A stretch of DNA of 24,623 nt from Belnapia sp. (GTDB lineage: Bacteria; Pseudomonadota; Alphaproteobacteria; Acetobacterales; Acetobacteraceae), in assembly GCA_028291445.1 (NCBI GenBank), contig JAQGIA010000140.1, positions 1 through 24,623 of the forward strand. The letters are read 5' to 3'. Within the stretch, counting starts at the first letter, position 1; the number at the start of each line of letters is the position of its first letter. The notes under the pieces were generated by a model, which was not told the origin of the DNA, searched no databases, and was given only the letters and a program-made list of their open reading frames with translations. The position numbers and the translations under genes were made by a program. Positions 15,508 through 23,430 of the stretch are shown here, piece after piece.

Positions 15508-16959
15508 ATGCGCAAGATACTGCTGGGCACGACCGCGGTGGTCGGCGCGGCGCTTCTGGCTCCGGCGGTTGCCGTGGCGCAGGAAGCCCCGACCGTTCGT
15601 ATTGGTGGTTTCTTCCGGGCCTACTACGGTTACACGCAGCAGACGGGCCGGAATTCGACGCAGGTGACGACGCCTGCGACGCCCGGCTCTCCTGCTCTCG
15701 TTGGCTCGACGCTGCCTACGGGCACCGCCGGCGGAACCGGCAACCTAGGCGTCGATAGCACCGGCAACGTGGCCCGCCTGTCGAAGAACGACTTCAGCAC
15801 CGACGCCGAAGTCCATGTCTTCGTCAACGGCAAGACCGCCAATGGCCTCAGCTACGGCGCGGTGATCGAGATCGCCTTCAACCAGCAGGAAGGCCGCAAC
15901 ATCGTCCAGCAGCGGGCGAGCACCGGCAAGTCGACCGCCAGCATCGACGAATACTACGCCTTCATCGCCTCCCCGACCTTCGGCCAGATCCGCTTCGGCG
16001 ACGAGGACGGCCCGGTCGGCGGCCTGATGAACAGCGGCGTCGTCACCAACTTCGGCTCCGGCGGCGTCTACGGCGACCGTGAATCCTTCGTCTCGCGGCA
16101 GGCCAATGACCGCACCACGACGGCCCCTGGCTCGCTCGGCGACAACACCAAGATCATCTATCTGTCGCCGCAGTTCTTCGGCTTCGACTTCGGCGCCAGC
16201 TATGCCTTCAACTACAACGAAGGCGAAGACACCGGCTGTTCTTCCAACCAATCCAGCGGCTACTGCGACACCGCCTATGCCTTCACCGGCGCCAGCGGCG
16301 TCGGCATCGCCGCCGCCGGCCCGAACTTTTCGGCTCGCCGCAATGAAGTGCAGGCCGCGGCGCGTTGGCGTGGCAGCCTGGCCGGCATCGGCCTGGCCGT
16401 CACCGGTGGCTATGTCGGCGCTGGCGCCGCCCGCGAGCTGTCGCTCACCGGCACCCAGTCCCGCGTCTTCAACAACCTGAATGTCTTCCAGGTCGGTGCG
16501 CAGGCTTCCGCCTACGGCTTCACGGTTGGCGCGCAGTACGAGCACGGCGATGCGAACTTCTTTTGGGGCAACACCATCCGCGGTGACCGTCCCATGGATC
16601 AGTTCTTCGCTGGTCTCAGCTATACCGCCGGGCCGTTCACCGTCGGTGGCAACTACGTGATCGGTACCTTCGAGGGCAACAGCCGCAGCCAGTACAACGC
16701 AGCCGGTGCTGGTTCGAATGCCGCGCTTATTGCTAACGCATCCGCTCCGGGCGCCACCGGCTACGGCGCAGGGATGATGCGTCGTCTCGGCTACGGCGTG
16801 GGCGGCAACTACCGCTTGGCGCCGGGCCTTGATCTGCTCGCCGAGTTCAGCAGCTACACGGTTGCCGAGCGTGGCCGCGACCTCGACCCCTCCAACCCCG
16901 GCGTGCAGGACAAGGCCACCGCGAAGGTCTTCATCCTGGGCACCCGTCTGGCTTTCTGA
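15508..16959 (+). CDS. Outer-membrane porin (alphaproteobacterial type)
   Basis: A 483-residue outer-membrane beta-barrel protein that probably forms a general diffusion channel. It has a Sec signal peptide (MRKILLGTTAVVGAALLAPAVAVA, cleaved before Gln25), then alternating polar/hydrophobic strands rich in Gly, Asn, Tyr and Phe. IGGFFRAYYGYTQQ comes at the start of the barrel, FGQIRFGDEDGPVGGLM is a porin-like segment at about 156-172, and the protein ends in KVFILGTRLAF with the C-terminal Phe needed for barrel assembly. A strong Shine-Dalgarno (GAGGAGG) lies eight bases before ATG 15508. Its own terminator follows, so it is monocistronic. The codon choice is strongly biased to C/G-ending codons, as expected of a highly expressed gene. 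The solute preference cannot be told from sequence. Confidence 0.9.
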   Translation: MRKILLGTTAVVGAALLAPAVAVAQEAPTVRIGGFFRAYYGYTQQTGRNSTQVTTPATPGSPALVGSTLPTGTAGGTGNLGVDSTGNVARLSKNDFSTDAEVHVFVNGKTANGLSYGAVIEIAFNQQEGRNIVQQRASTGKSTASIDEYYAFIASPTFGQIRFGDEDGPVGGLMNSGVVTNFGSGGVYGDRESFVSRQANDRTTTAPGSLGDNTKIIYLSPQFFGFDFGASYAFNYNEGEDTGCSSNQSSGYCDTAYAFTGASGVGIAAAGPNFSARRNEVQAAARWRGSLAGIGLAVTGGYVGAGAARELSLTGTQSRVFNNLNVFQVGAQASAYGFTVGAQYEHGDANFFWGNTIRGDRPMDQFFAGLSYTAGPFTVGGNYVIGTFEGNSRSQYNAAGAGSNAALIANASAPGATGYGAGMMRRLGYGVGGNYRLAPGLDLLAEFSSYTVAERGRDLDPSNPGVQDKATAKVFILGTRLAF

Positions 16960-16981
16960 TCCTTCGGGACCAGCGATATGG

Positions 16982-17010
16982 GGGCGGCAGGGCAACCTGC
17001 CGCCCTTTTT
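16982..17010 (+). terminator. Rho-independent terminator of porin gene
   Basis: Ten-base-pair GC-rich stem (GGGCGGCAGG / CCTGCCGCCC) with a GCAA tetraloop, followed directly by TTTTT, 22 bases after the porin stop. A textbook intrinsic terminator. Confidence 0.93.
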
Positions 17011-17031
17011 CGATTCTGACCGTTTTGTCGC

Positions 17032-17059
17032 TTGATCCGGCACCGAACGCGCCTATCGT
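17032..17059 (+). promoter_or_regulatory. Possible promoter of DUF3576 gene (leaderless mRNA)
   Basis: TTGATC, a 16-base spacer and TATCGT (4 of 6 matches each) end nine bases before the ATG at 17069. Transcription would then start within a few bases of the start codon. The region just upstream of the ATG (CGCGCGCC) has no Shine-Dalgarno, which fits a leaderless message. Confidence 0.4.
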
Positions 17060-17068
17060 GCGCGCGCC

Positions 17069-17605
17069 ATGAAACCTGCCCTCATCGCCTTCGGCGTGCT
17101 GCTTCCTTTGCTCTCAGCCTGCGGCGGTGAAAACCAGCGGCTGGTGCAAAACGACGAATATGGCGACTGGCGCAACGGCCGCGCGCGCAACCGCCCGCAG
17201 GGTGCCAGCGCCGGCATCGTCGTCTTCGGCGTGGACAAGGACCGCGAAACCCGTGAGGCCGCGGCGACCGGCGGCGGCAGTGGCCTCAGCGTGAATGCCT
17301 ATCTCTGGCGCGCCACGCTCGATACCCTGTCCTTCATGCCGCTGGCCTCGGCCGATCCCTTCGGCGGCACCATCATCACCGAATGGTACACGCCGCCCTC
17401 GGCCAATGGCGAACGCTTCCGCGCCCAGGCCTATGTGCTGGGCCGACAGCTGCGCTCGGATGGCGTCAGGGTCCAGGTGTTCCGCCAGACGCTCGATCGT
17501 GGCCAGTGGGTGGATAGCCCGGTCTCGGCCGCCACCAATTCGGATCTCGAGGACAAGGTCCTCGCCCGGGCTCGGGAGCTGCGAAGCCAGTCCGCCTCCC
17601 GCTGA
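17069..17605 (+). CDS. DUF3576 family lipoprotein
   Basis: A 178-residue predicted lipoprotein. The signal peptide ends in the lipobox LSAC with Cys18 as lipid anchor; the mature protein starts CGGENQRLVQN. The rest matches the alphaproteobacterial DUF3576 family: GIVVFGVDKDRETREAA at about 49-65, NAYLWRATLDTLSFMPLASADPFGGTIITEWY at about 76-107, and FRAQAYVLGRQLRSDGVRVQVFRQ. Its function is unknown. I recall DUF3576 genes often lying directly upstream of leuS in alphaproteobacteria; here four genes or gene remnants lie between them. It sits between two strong terminators and is probably a single-gene unit. Confidence 0.88.
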   Translation: MKPALIAFGVLLPLLSACGGENQRLVQNDEYGDWRNGRARNRPQGASAGIVVFGVDKDRETREAAATGGGSGLSVNAYLWRATLDTLSFMPLASADPFGGTIITEWYTPPSANGERFRAQAYVLGRQLRSDGVRVQVFRQTLDRGQWVDSPVSAATNSDLEDKVLARARELRSQSASR

Positions 17606-17621
17606 AGCCGCGCCGGCCACA

Positions 17622-17651
17622 GCCTCTCCCTTAACAGGGAGAGGCTTTTTT
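17622..17651 (+). terminator. Rho-independent terminator of DUF3576 gene
   Basis: Perfect ten-base-pair stem (GCCTCTCCCT / AGGGAGAGGC) with a TAAC loop, followed by TTTTTT, 16 bases after the DUF3576 stop. Confidence 0.93.
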
Positions 17652-17774
17652 ATGCCGTCAGCGCTGCTCCATGCCTCATGGCAGCGGCCGCTGGCCTGGG
17701 GCCTGCTGGGCCGGGCTACTCGGCGGGACGGTGGCGTGGCCTTCCTGCTGGGGTGGCGGCGTGGACAGCGCTGA
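17652..17774 (+). pseudogene. Possible azlC 3' remnant
   Basis: A 40-codon frame that starts at the last T of the terminator above and ends 14 bases inside azlD, exactly where azlC normally ends. Its translation has RPLAWGLL; after one extra base in a G run the next frame reads AGLLGGTVAW, and after another shift LPAGVAAWTALMRR. Joined, these resemble the hydrophobic C-terminus of AzlC, the large subunit of the branched-chain amino acid exporter. The main part of azlC is missing, since the DUF3576 gene and its terminator occupy the space. I infer a decayed remnant; it could also be non-coding. Confidence 0.3.
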
Positions 17775-18084
17775 TGCGGCGTTGCTGCTGGCGGCGCTGG
17801 CGATGCCGGGGCTGCGGGCGCTCGGGCTGCTGGTCGCCGGGGCGCTGCGGCCGGACCATCCGCTGATCGCCTGGGCGACGGCGGTGTCCCAGGCAACGCT
17901 CTCGGCCTCCGTCATCATGGCGGTGGTGGTGCCCGGCGGGGTCGTGGCGGGGCTGCCGCTCGAAGCGGCTGGCGTGACCGGCCGGCGGGCTGCTGGGCTA
18001 TACGATGCTGGGCGGGCGGCTGTGCCAGCGCTGGGGGTGGGGTTGACCGCCCTGCTGGCAGTGCGGGCGCTGTCGCTGGCCTAG
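17761..18084 (+). CDS. AzlD-like membrane protein, probably damaged
   Basis: AzlD is the small subunit of the AzlCD branched-chain amino acid exporter. From GTG 17761 this frame gives 107 residues, the normal length. The sequence AALLLAALAMPGLRALGLLVAG, then DHPLIAWATAVSQATLSASVIMAVVVPGG and a final ALGVGLTALLAVRAL, is arranged as in AzlD. The stretch at about 76-88 (RRAAGLYDAGRAAV) is not hydrophobic as expected, but the +1 frame there reads GLLGYTMLGGRL, which fits the family well. This suggests two compensating single-base changes near 17985 and 18022. With no intact azlC beside it the gene is probably non-functional. GGGGTGG lies upstream of the start. Confidence 0.5.
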   Translation: MDSADAALLLAALAMPGLRALGLLVAGALRPDHPLIAWATAVSQATLSASVIMAVVVPGGVVAGLPLEAAGVTGRRAAGLYDAGRAAVPALGVGLTALLAVRALSLA

Positions 18085-18091
18085 CGAAGGG

Positions 18092-18514
18092 TCACAGCAG
18101 CCCCAGGGCGCGCAATTCGGCCCGCAGCTTCTCCGGCATCTCCTCGGCGCCTTCCGCCGCGTTGCTAGCCGCGACATCGGCGGGCGCCGCCTCCGGCGCC
18201 AAGTAGCGCCAGCCCTGGAAGGCCTTCACCTGGCGCGCTGCGACGGGGACCAGCACCGGGTCCAGGATCAGCCCGGCGCAGCGGGTCCCATCATCCCAGG
18301 CATCCTCGATGATATCGAGGATGCGCTGGCGCACCTGCACGAAGCCGGCGACCACCCAGTAGATGGACCCACCCTCGGTCAGTTCCGCCGCCCGCTTCGG
18401 CATCATGCGGGTCTGATGGCGCAGCGGCGGGTCCACCAGGGCGCGACGCGCCTGGATATCCCGCAATTGCCCCACATCCTTGGGGCCGACCGACAGCTTG
18501 AGGAGATGCAACAC
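18092..18514 (-). CDS. DUF1489 family protein
   Basis: A 140-residue member of DUF1489, a conserved alphaproteobacterial family of unknown function. Recognisable parts are the N-terminus VLHLLKLSVGPKDVGQLRD, then RMMPKRAAELTEGGSIYWVVAGFVQVRQRILDI at about 37-69 and CAGLILDPVLVPV at about 79-91, followed by KAFQGWRYL. The C-terminal 40 residues are Ala/Glu-rich and less conserved. I chose the GTG at 18514 since it gives the family's usual N-terminus and length; the open frame continues a little upstream to 18556. It is convergent with the azlD-like gene and divergent from the isocitrate lyase-type gene. Confidence 0.85.
   Translation of the reverse strand: MLHLLKLSVGPKDVGQLRDIQARRALVDPPLRHQTRMMPKRAAELTEGGSIYWVVAGFVQVRQRILDIIEDAWDDGTRCAGLILDPVLVPVAARQVKAFQGWRYLAPEAAPADVAASNAAEGAEEMPEKLRAELRALGLL
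18300..18324. repeat. Inverted repeat inside DUF1489 gene
   Basis: Perfect 11-base arms (GCATCCTCGAT / ATCGAGGATGC) around a GAT loop, within the codons for RILDIIEDA. It may be a by-product of that amino acid sequence, or an internal mRNA hairpin. Confidence 0.5.
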
Positions 18515-18626
18515 GCCACCGGATGTACCCCTGCCACGCCGGGTCGCAAGGGGCATTCTGCCGGTGCTGCTTGACCCCGGCCCGCGACGGTCGAGACTGG
18601 GGGCAAGTCCAGGGGGAATTCAGTCC

Positions 18627-19601
18627 ATGCGTCTCGGCCAAGGGTCCACCGCGCGCGCCACCACGCGCTTCCGCGCCATGCTCGCCCGTGGAGCCCACCT
18701 GGGCACCGCTCTGGTGCTGCCGGGCTGCTACAATGCGCTGACCGCCCGCATCCTGGAGCATGCCGGGCATGAGGCGATCTACATGACCGGCTACGGCACC
18801 TCGCTGAGCCTGCTCGGCCTGCCGGATGCCGGGCTGATCACCCTGACGGAAATGGCGATGAATGCCAGATTCATCGCCGGGGCCATCACCGCGCCGCTGA
18901 TCGCCGATGCGGATACCGGCTTCGGCAACGCGATCAACGTGGTCCGCACCGTCGAGGAATATATCCGCGCTGGCGTCGCCGGCATCCATATCGAGGACCA
19001 GGTGGCGCCCAAGCGCTGTGGCCATGTCGCCGGGCGGGAGGTGATCGGGCGGGAGGAGGCGGTGGCCAAGATCCGCGCCGCCAGCGAGACCCGCCGCGCC
19101 CTGGACCCGGACTTCACCCTGATTGCCCGCACCGATGCGCGCGGCGCCCATGGCGGCTCGCTGGAGGAAGCCATCACCCGTGCCAACCTGTTCCTGGAGG
19201 CCGGCGCCGATCTCGCCTTCGTCGAGGGCCCGACCAGCAAGGCCGAGATCGCCGAGGTCTGCCGCCAGGTGAAGGGACCAGTCTTCTACAACCAGACCGG
19301 CATCTCGCCCCGGCTATCCGAGGCGGAGATGGCGGAACTCGGCATTGCCGTCACCATCCTGCCCGGCGCGGTGCTGCGTCAGACCATCATGGCGGTGCAT
19401 GATTTGGCCGTCGCCATGAAGCAGCAGGGCGCCATGGCCGAGGCGGAGGTGGATGCCCGCACCAAGCTCCACCCGCTGGGCAATGTGCATCTCTTTGCCG
19501 GCTTCGACCGCATCCGCGCGCTGGAGGAAGCCTTCCTGCCAGCGGCGGCCCAGGACAAGTATGCCGGCACCCTCGGGCATATGCCCGAGGCCAAGGGCTG
19601 A
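18627..19601 (+). CDS. Isocitrate lyase/PEP mutase superfamily enzyme
   Basis: A 324-residue TIM-barrel enzyme of the superfamily that includes methylisocitrate lyase, oxaloacetate decarboxylase and CPEP mutase. Visible landmarks are GYGTSLSLLGLPDAG at about 55-69, the Mg-binding DADTGFGN (Asp94, Asp96), IEDQVAPKRCGH with the lyase-type loop Lys129-Arg-Cys-Gly-His133, IARTDA, and FVEGP. The KRCGH Cys argues for C-C bond cleavage rather than PEP mutase chemistry. No prp or glyoxylate-shunt genes are adjacent, so 2-methylisocitrate is only one of several possible substrates. The start at 18627 has AGGGGGA upstream; the 112-base divergent region contains TTGACC at 18571 as a possible -35 without a good -10. 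Confidence 0.88.
   Translation: MRLGQGSTARATTRFRAMLARGAHLGTALVLPGCYNALTARILEHAGHEAIYMTGYGTSLSLLGLPDAGLITLTEMAMNARFIAGAITAPLIADADTGFGNAINVVRTVEEYIRAGVAGIHIEDQVAPKRCGHVAGREVIGREEAVAKIRAASETRRALDPDFTLIARTDARGAHGGSLEEAITRANLFLEAGADLAFVEGPTSKAEIAEVCRQVKGPVFYNQTGISPRLSEAEMAELGIAVTILPGAVLRQTIMAVHDLAVAMKQQGAMAEAEVDARTKLHPLGNVHLFAGFDRIRALEEAFLPAAAQDKYAGTLGHMPEAKG
19571..19590. repeat. 20-base perfect palindrome near end of lyase gene
   Basis: CCTCGGGCAT followed directly by its complement ATGCCCGAGG, ending 11 bases before the lyase stop and 18 bases beyond the stop of the convergent lipoprotein gene. As RNA it would form an 8-bp stem with an ATAT loop from either direction. No T-run follows on either strand. 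Confidence 0.6.
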
Positions 19602-19605
19602 CGGA

Positions 19606-20010
19606 TCAGCGCACCACCGCGAGGTCGGCCATCCGATTGGACGGAGCCGGGGTTGCGGGCGCCAGGGGTGTAGACGCCGGGGGTGTGGGCGCCGGCGGCG
19701 TGGCGACCGGGCCGGCGTGGTATTCGGGAGATTGGTTGCAGCCGGGGGCCACCGGGCGCCAATCATTGGTCCGGCATTGCCGTCCGCCGCGGCAATAGCC
19801 GACGACTTCGCCATCCACGTTCACCAGGGTACCGACGGCGCAGGCGCGCCGCAGCAAGGCCGGATGAACCCGCAATTCCTGCCAACTCAGGGGAGTGCCA
19901 GACATGGTCACTTGCCTGATGGCACTGAGTTCGACCTGCGGCACGGCGGCCGTTTCGGGGCTGGCGCAAGCACTGAGGGTGATAACCGAGAGAAGAATAA
20001 TCCGACGCAT
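19606..20010 (-). CDS. Small Cys-rich lipoprotein with Pro-rich tail
   Basis: I do not recognise a family. The 134-residue product has a lipoprotein signal peptide (MRRIILLSVITLSAC, lipid Cys15). The mature domain has four further Cys (57, 73, 79, 91), including GYCRGGRQC, that could form two disulfides in the periplasm. It ends in a Pro-rich tail at about 102-125 with TPPAP-like five-residue repeats. The start at 20010 is well supported: GGAGG lies eight bases upstream and the signal peptide begins there. The tail looks like a cell-envelope spacer. Its stop is four bases from the stop of the convergent lyase gene, so the two messages overlap at their 3' ends. Confidence 0.75.
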   Translation of the reverse strand: MRRIILLSVITLSACASPETAAVPQVELSAIRQVTMSGTPLSWQELRVHPALLRRACAVGTLVNVDGEVVGYCRGGRQCRTNDWRPVAPGCNQSPEYHAGPVATPPAPTPPASTPLAPATPAPSNRMADLAVVR

Positions 20011-20303
20011 GATGCAATCCTCCGGCGCCAGACCTAGGAGATGCACAAACGCCGGTCTTTCAACTATTCCGAGAGATGGCAGTCCCGGCAATCACAAGGC
20101 CGATGCAACAGATTTCGTTACATGGTCCGCAAGCCGCGCGCCCTGTTCACGCTGCGCCGCCATCTCGGAAGCCTGCATCTGGACCGGTGGATGGGCATCA
20201 TGGGCCAGGTGAGGTTGCCAGAAGCCAGCGGCCGGACCGCCTGAGGCCTTCCCTCGGGGCGGGGCTCGGCTTATTCCCTTGGGTCAATCAGGTCATCGAT
20301 CCC
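20011..20303 (+). promoter_or_regulatory. leuS upstream region with leader-like small frame and hairpin
   Basis: These 293 bases lie between divergent lipoprotein and leuS starts. A small frame from ATG 20122 (40 codons, stop 20242-20244) has five Leu codons within 14 codons near its start ([14 protein letters not shown]). Its stop lies in the left arm of a hairpin: 20237-20246 pairs with 20252-20262, ten pairs with one bulge. This resembles a translation-coupled attenuator, but the small frame has no Shine-Dalgarno and the hairpin has no T-run. No T-box or clear promoter is visible. Confidence 0.3.
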
Positions 20304-22910
20304 ATGAGCGACGCCAGCACCCCGACACGCCCCGACATCCGACATGATTTCGCCGCCGCCGAGCCACGCTGGCAGGCGGAATGGAATCGCCGCGCCTGCT
20401 TCGTCGTGCCGGATGTACCGGATGGCACCAGGCCCAAGTATTATGTTCTTGAGATGTTCCCGTATCCCAGCGGGAAGATCCATATGGGACACGTCCGCAA
20501 CTATACGCTGGGCGATGTGGTCGCCCGCTACAAGCGGGCGCGCGGCCATCAGGTGATGCATCCAATGGGCTGGGACGCCTTTGGCCTGCCGGCGGAGAAT
20601 GCGGCGCGGGAGCGGGGCATCCATCCGGGGCAATGGACCTACGACAATATCGCCAATATGCGCACCGAGTTGAAGCGCATGGGCCTGTCGATCGACTGGG
20701 CGCGGGAATTCGCCACCTGTGACGTGGCGTATTACGGCAAGCAGCAGAAGCTGTTCCTCGATTTCCTCGCCGCCGGACTGGTCGAGCGCAAGGAGAGCTG
20801 GGTCAATTGGGATCCGGTCGACGGCACCGTGCTGGCCAATGAACAGGTGATCGACGGCCGCGGCTGGCGCAGCGGTGCGCTGGTGGAGAAGAAGCGGCTT
20901 TCCCAGTGGTTCTTCGCCATCACCAAATTCGCCCCCGATCTGCTGGATGCGCTGGGTGACCTCGACCGCTGGCCCGAGCGGGTGAAGCTGATGCAGGCCA
21001 ACTGGATCGGCCGCAGCGAAGGGGCCCGGGTTCGCTTCAAGCTGGTGGACAGGGCCGAGGAGGTGGAGGTCTTCACCACCCGCCCCGATACGCTCTTCGG
21101 CATGAGCTTCCTGGCGGTGGCCGCCGAACATCCCCTGGCCACGGCCGCCGCTGCGAAAGACCCCGCCGCCGCCGAATTCATCGCGGAGTGCCGCCGCACG
21201 GGCACCAGCGAAGTGGCGATCGAGCAAGCGGAGAAGCGCGGCTACGACACCGGCTTCCGGGTCGCGCATCCCTTCATCGAGGGTGCCAGCTTCCCGGTCT
21301 GGATCGCCAATTTCGTGCTGATGGAATACGGCACGGGTGCCATCTTCGGCTGCCCGGCGCATGACCAGCGCGACCTCGACTTCGCCCGCAAATATGGGCT
21401 TGGGGTGACCCCGGTGGTGCTGCCGCCAGGGACGGATCCGGCCAGCTTCACGGTGGGCGATATCGCCTTCACCGATGAGGGGACCAGTTTCAACTCCGAA
21501 TTCCTGGATGGCCTGGGCATCGCGGACGCCAAGCGTGCGGCAATCGCCAGGCTCGAAGCGGCGGGGCAAGGCACCGGCGTGGTGAATTGGCGGCTGCGGG
21601 ACTGGGGCGTGTCGCGTCAGCGCTACTGGGGCTGCCCGATCCCGGTGATCCATTGCGAGGCTTGCGGCGTGCTCCCGGTGCCGGCGGCGGATTTGCCGGT
21701 GAAGCTGCCGGATGACGTGGATTTCTCGAAGCCGGGCAATCCGCTGGACCATCATCCGAGTTGGAAGCATGTGGCCTGCCCAAGCTGCGGCAAGCCGGCC
21801 CGGCGGGAAACCGATACCTTCGACACCTTCGTCGATAGCAGTTGGTATTTCGCCCGCTTCTGCTCGCCCCATGCCGAGGAGCCGGTGGTACGCGACGCGG
21901 TCGATGCCTGGCTGCCGGTGGATCAGTATATCGGCGGCATCGAGCATGCGATCCTGCACCTGCTGTACAGCCGCTTTTTTACCCGCGGCATGCGGGAAAC
22001 CGGGCATCTGAAGCTGGCCGAGCCCTTCGCCGGCCTGTTCACTCAGGGCATGGTGACGCATGAGAGCTATAAATCCGCGGCGGGCCAATGGCTCTATCCG
22101 GAGGAGGTGGAGTTCAGCCTCGCTGCCGATGGTAGCCGCACCGCGCGGGTAAAGGGCGGCGATGCCCCGGTGACCATCGGCCGGGTCGAGGCCATGTCCA
22201 AGTCCAAGCGCAATACGGTCGATCCTGGCGCCATCATCGGCAAGTACGGCGCCGATACCGCACGCTGGTTCATCCTGAGCGACAACCCGCCCGAGCGGGA
22301 TATGGAATGGACCGAGAGCGGTGTCGCCGGCGCCTTTCGCTTCACCCAGCGGGTCTATCGGCTGGTTGCGACGGCAATGTCCGAGTTGCCCCCGGCTCAT
22401 GCTGCCGCCGAAACAGCCGAGGGTGCGGCCCGCAAGCTGCGGCAGGCGACCCATCGCACCATAGCGGCGGTGACGGAGGCGCTGGAGTCCTTCGCTTTCA
22501 ATGTCGCTGTCGCCCGTATTCATGAGTTCGCCAATACCATTGGCGACGCCGGCAGCGATGTGGGTGCCGCGAAGCGTGAGGCGCTGGAGGCCCTGACCCG
22601 GCTCTCCAGCCCCATGATGCCGCATCTGGCCGAAGAGCTTTGGTCGCTGCTGCGGCCGCAGGATGCCGCGCTGGTGGCCGAACTGCCCTGGCTCGAAGCC
22701 GATCCTGCGCTGTTGAAAGCCGAGACGGTGACCTTGGCCTTGCAGGTGCTCGGCAAGTTGCGTGGCACGATTGAAGTTGCGGCCGATGCCGACGAAGCTA
22801 CGATCCTTGCCCTGGCGGAGGCTGATGAGAATGTCCAGCGTTCCATTGCCGGCCGCCCCATCCGGAAGCGCATCCATGTCCCGGGACGAGTCGTCAATTT
22901 CGTGGTCTAG
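20304..22910 (+). CDS. leuS: Leucyl-tRNA synthetase
   Basis: LeuS charges tRNA-Leu. The 868-residue protein is a full-length bacterial class Ia enzyme. It has the HIGH-type motif HMGH at 60-63 in [21 protein letters not shown], an editing (CP1) domain with TTRPDTLFG and [20 protein letters not shown], the catalytic core [19 protein letters not shown], the KMSKS-type loop [13 protein letters not shown] (about 629-641, with Ala in place of the first Lys), an anticodon domain, and the C-terminal end [13 protein letters not shown]. The start at 20304 ([16 protein letters not shown]) has only a weak CAGG upstream. lptE overlaps its 3' end by 35 bases, so leuS-lptE-holA are probably cotranscribed. 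Confidence 0.98.
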   Translation: MSDASTPTRPDIRHDFAAAEPRWQAEWNRRACFVVPDVPDGTRPKYYVLEMFPYPSGKIHMGHVRNYTLGDVVARYKRARGHQVMHPMGWDAFGLPAENAARERGIHPGQWTYDNIANMRTELKRMGLSIDWAREFATCDVAYYGKQQKLFLDFLAAGLVERKESWVNWDPVDGTVLANEQVIDGRGWRSGALVEKKRLSQWFFAITKFAPDLLDALGDLDRWPERVKLMQANWIGRSEGARVRFKLVDRAEEVEVFTTRPDTLFGMSFLAVAAEHPLATAAAAKDPAAAEFIAECRRTGTSEVAIEQAEKRGYDTGFRVAHPFIEGASFPVWIANFVLMEYGTGAIFGCPAHDQRDLDFARKYGLGVTPVVLPPGTDPASFTVGDIAFTDEGTSFNSEFLDGLGIADAKRAAIARLEAAGQGTGVVNWRLRDWGVSRQRYWGCPIPVIHCEACGVLPVPAADLPVKLPDDVDFSKPGNPLDHHPSWKHVACPSCGKPARRETDTFDTFVDSSWYFARFCSPHAEEPVVRDAVDAWLPVDQYIGGIEHAILHLLYSRFFTRGMRETGHLKLAEPFAGLFTQGMVTHESYKSAAGQWLYPEEVEFSLAADGSRTARVKGGDAPVTIGRVEAMSKSKRNTVDPGAIIGKYGADTARWFILSDNPPERDMEWTESGVAGAFRFTQRVYRLVATAMSELPPAHAAAETAEGAARKLRQATHRTIAAVTEALESFAFNVAVARIHEFANTIGDAGSDVGAAKREALEALTRLSSPMMPHLAEELWSLLRPQDAALVAELPWLEADPALLKAETVTLALQVLGKLRGTIEVAADADEATILALAEADENVQRSIAGRPIRKRIHVPGRVVNFVV

Positions 22911-23430
22911 ACGGGGCATGCTCGCTGGGCTTGTCGGCCTCTCGGGCTGTGGCTTCCGGCCATTGTACGGCCCCGTATCCGCTGCCGATGGCAATCTGGA
23001 AGCGGAGCTGGCTGCGGTGAGGGTCGGGCCGGTCTATGAGCGGACCGGGCAGCTGCTCCGCCGCAGCCTGCAACGGCGCTTCGAAGACACCCAGCCTGGT
23101 ACACCGGCCCGCTATATGTTGAGCGTTGCCTATGATCTGGGATCGGAGATCCTGGGCTACCGGCAGGATGGCGGCATTACCCGCGTCCGCTATACATTGA
23201 TGGGAACCTGGAACCTCTCGACCATGTCGACCCCGCCGCAGCGCATCGCGGCCTCCTCCATCCCTTTCCGGGAATTGGATTCCTTCAACATCCCCGACCT
23301 GCAATTCTTCGCCGCCGACTCCTCGCGCGATGCAGCCTTGGAAAGGCTGATGGATGGCCTTTCCGATGAAATTGCCCGGCAGGTGGCATTGGAATTGCGG
23401 CGGAGAAAGGAAAGCCCGGCCACCGGCTGA
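22876..23430 (+). CDS. lptE: LPS assembly lipoprotein LptE
   Basis: LptE is the outer-membrane lipoprotein that plugs LptD and helps place lipopolysaccharide on the cell surface. The 184-residue protein has a lipobox LSGC followed by GFRPLYG, the usual alphaproteobacterial LptE N-terminus. The rest is low-similarity LptE-like sequence: [44 protein letters not shown], and a C-terminal helix with [21 protein letters not shown]. The start at 22876 has GGAAG eight bases upstream and overlaps leuS; ATG 22918 is possible but leaves a very short signal peptide. SRRGML before the hydrophobic core looks slightly like a twin-arginine signal. Gene order leuS-lptE-holA is typical and supports the call. 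Confidence 0.92.
   Translation: MSRDESSISWSRRGMLAGLVGLSGCGFRPLYGPVSAADGNLEAELAAVRVGPVYERTGQLLRRSLQRRFEDTQPGTPARYMLSVAYDLGSEILGYRQDGGITRVRYTLMGTWNLSTMSTPPQRIAASSIPFRELDSFNIPDLQFFAADSSRDAALERLMDGLSDEIARQVALELRRRKESPATG

Noticed and set aside
15745..17043. A 432-codon frame on - opposite the porin
   Set aside because: Antisense shadow of the porin and across its terminator; Ala/Gly/Val/Glu-rich without motifs.
20011..20303. T-box element before leuS
   Set aside because: No T-box consensus; such elements are typical of Gram-positive bacteria.
20271..22994. A 907-codon open frame on - opposite leuS
   Set aside because: Antisense to an intact leuS, with no recognisable domain and composition typical of a GC-driven shadow frame.
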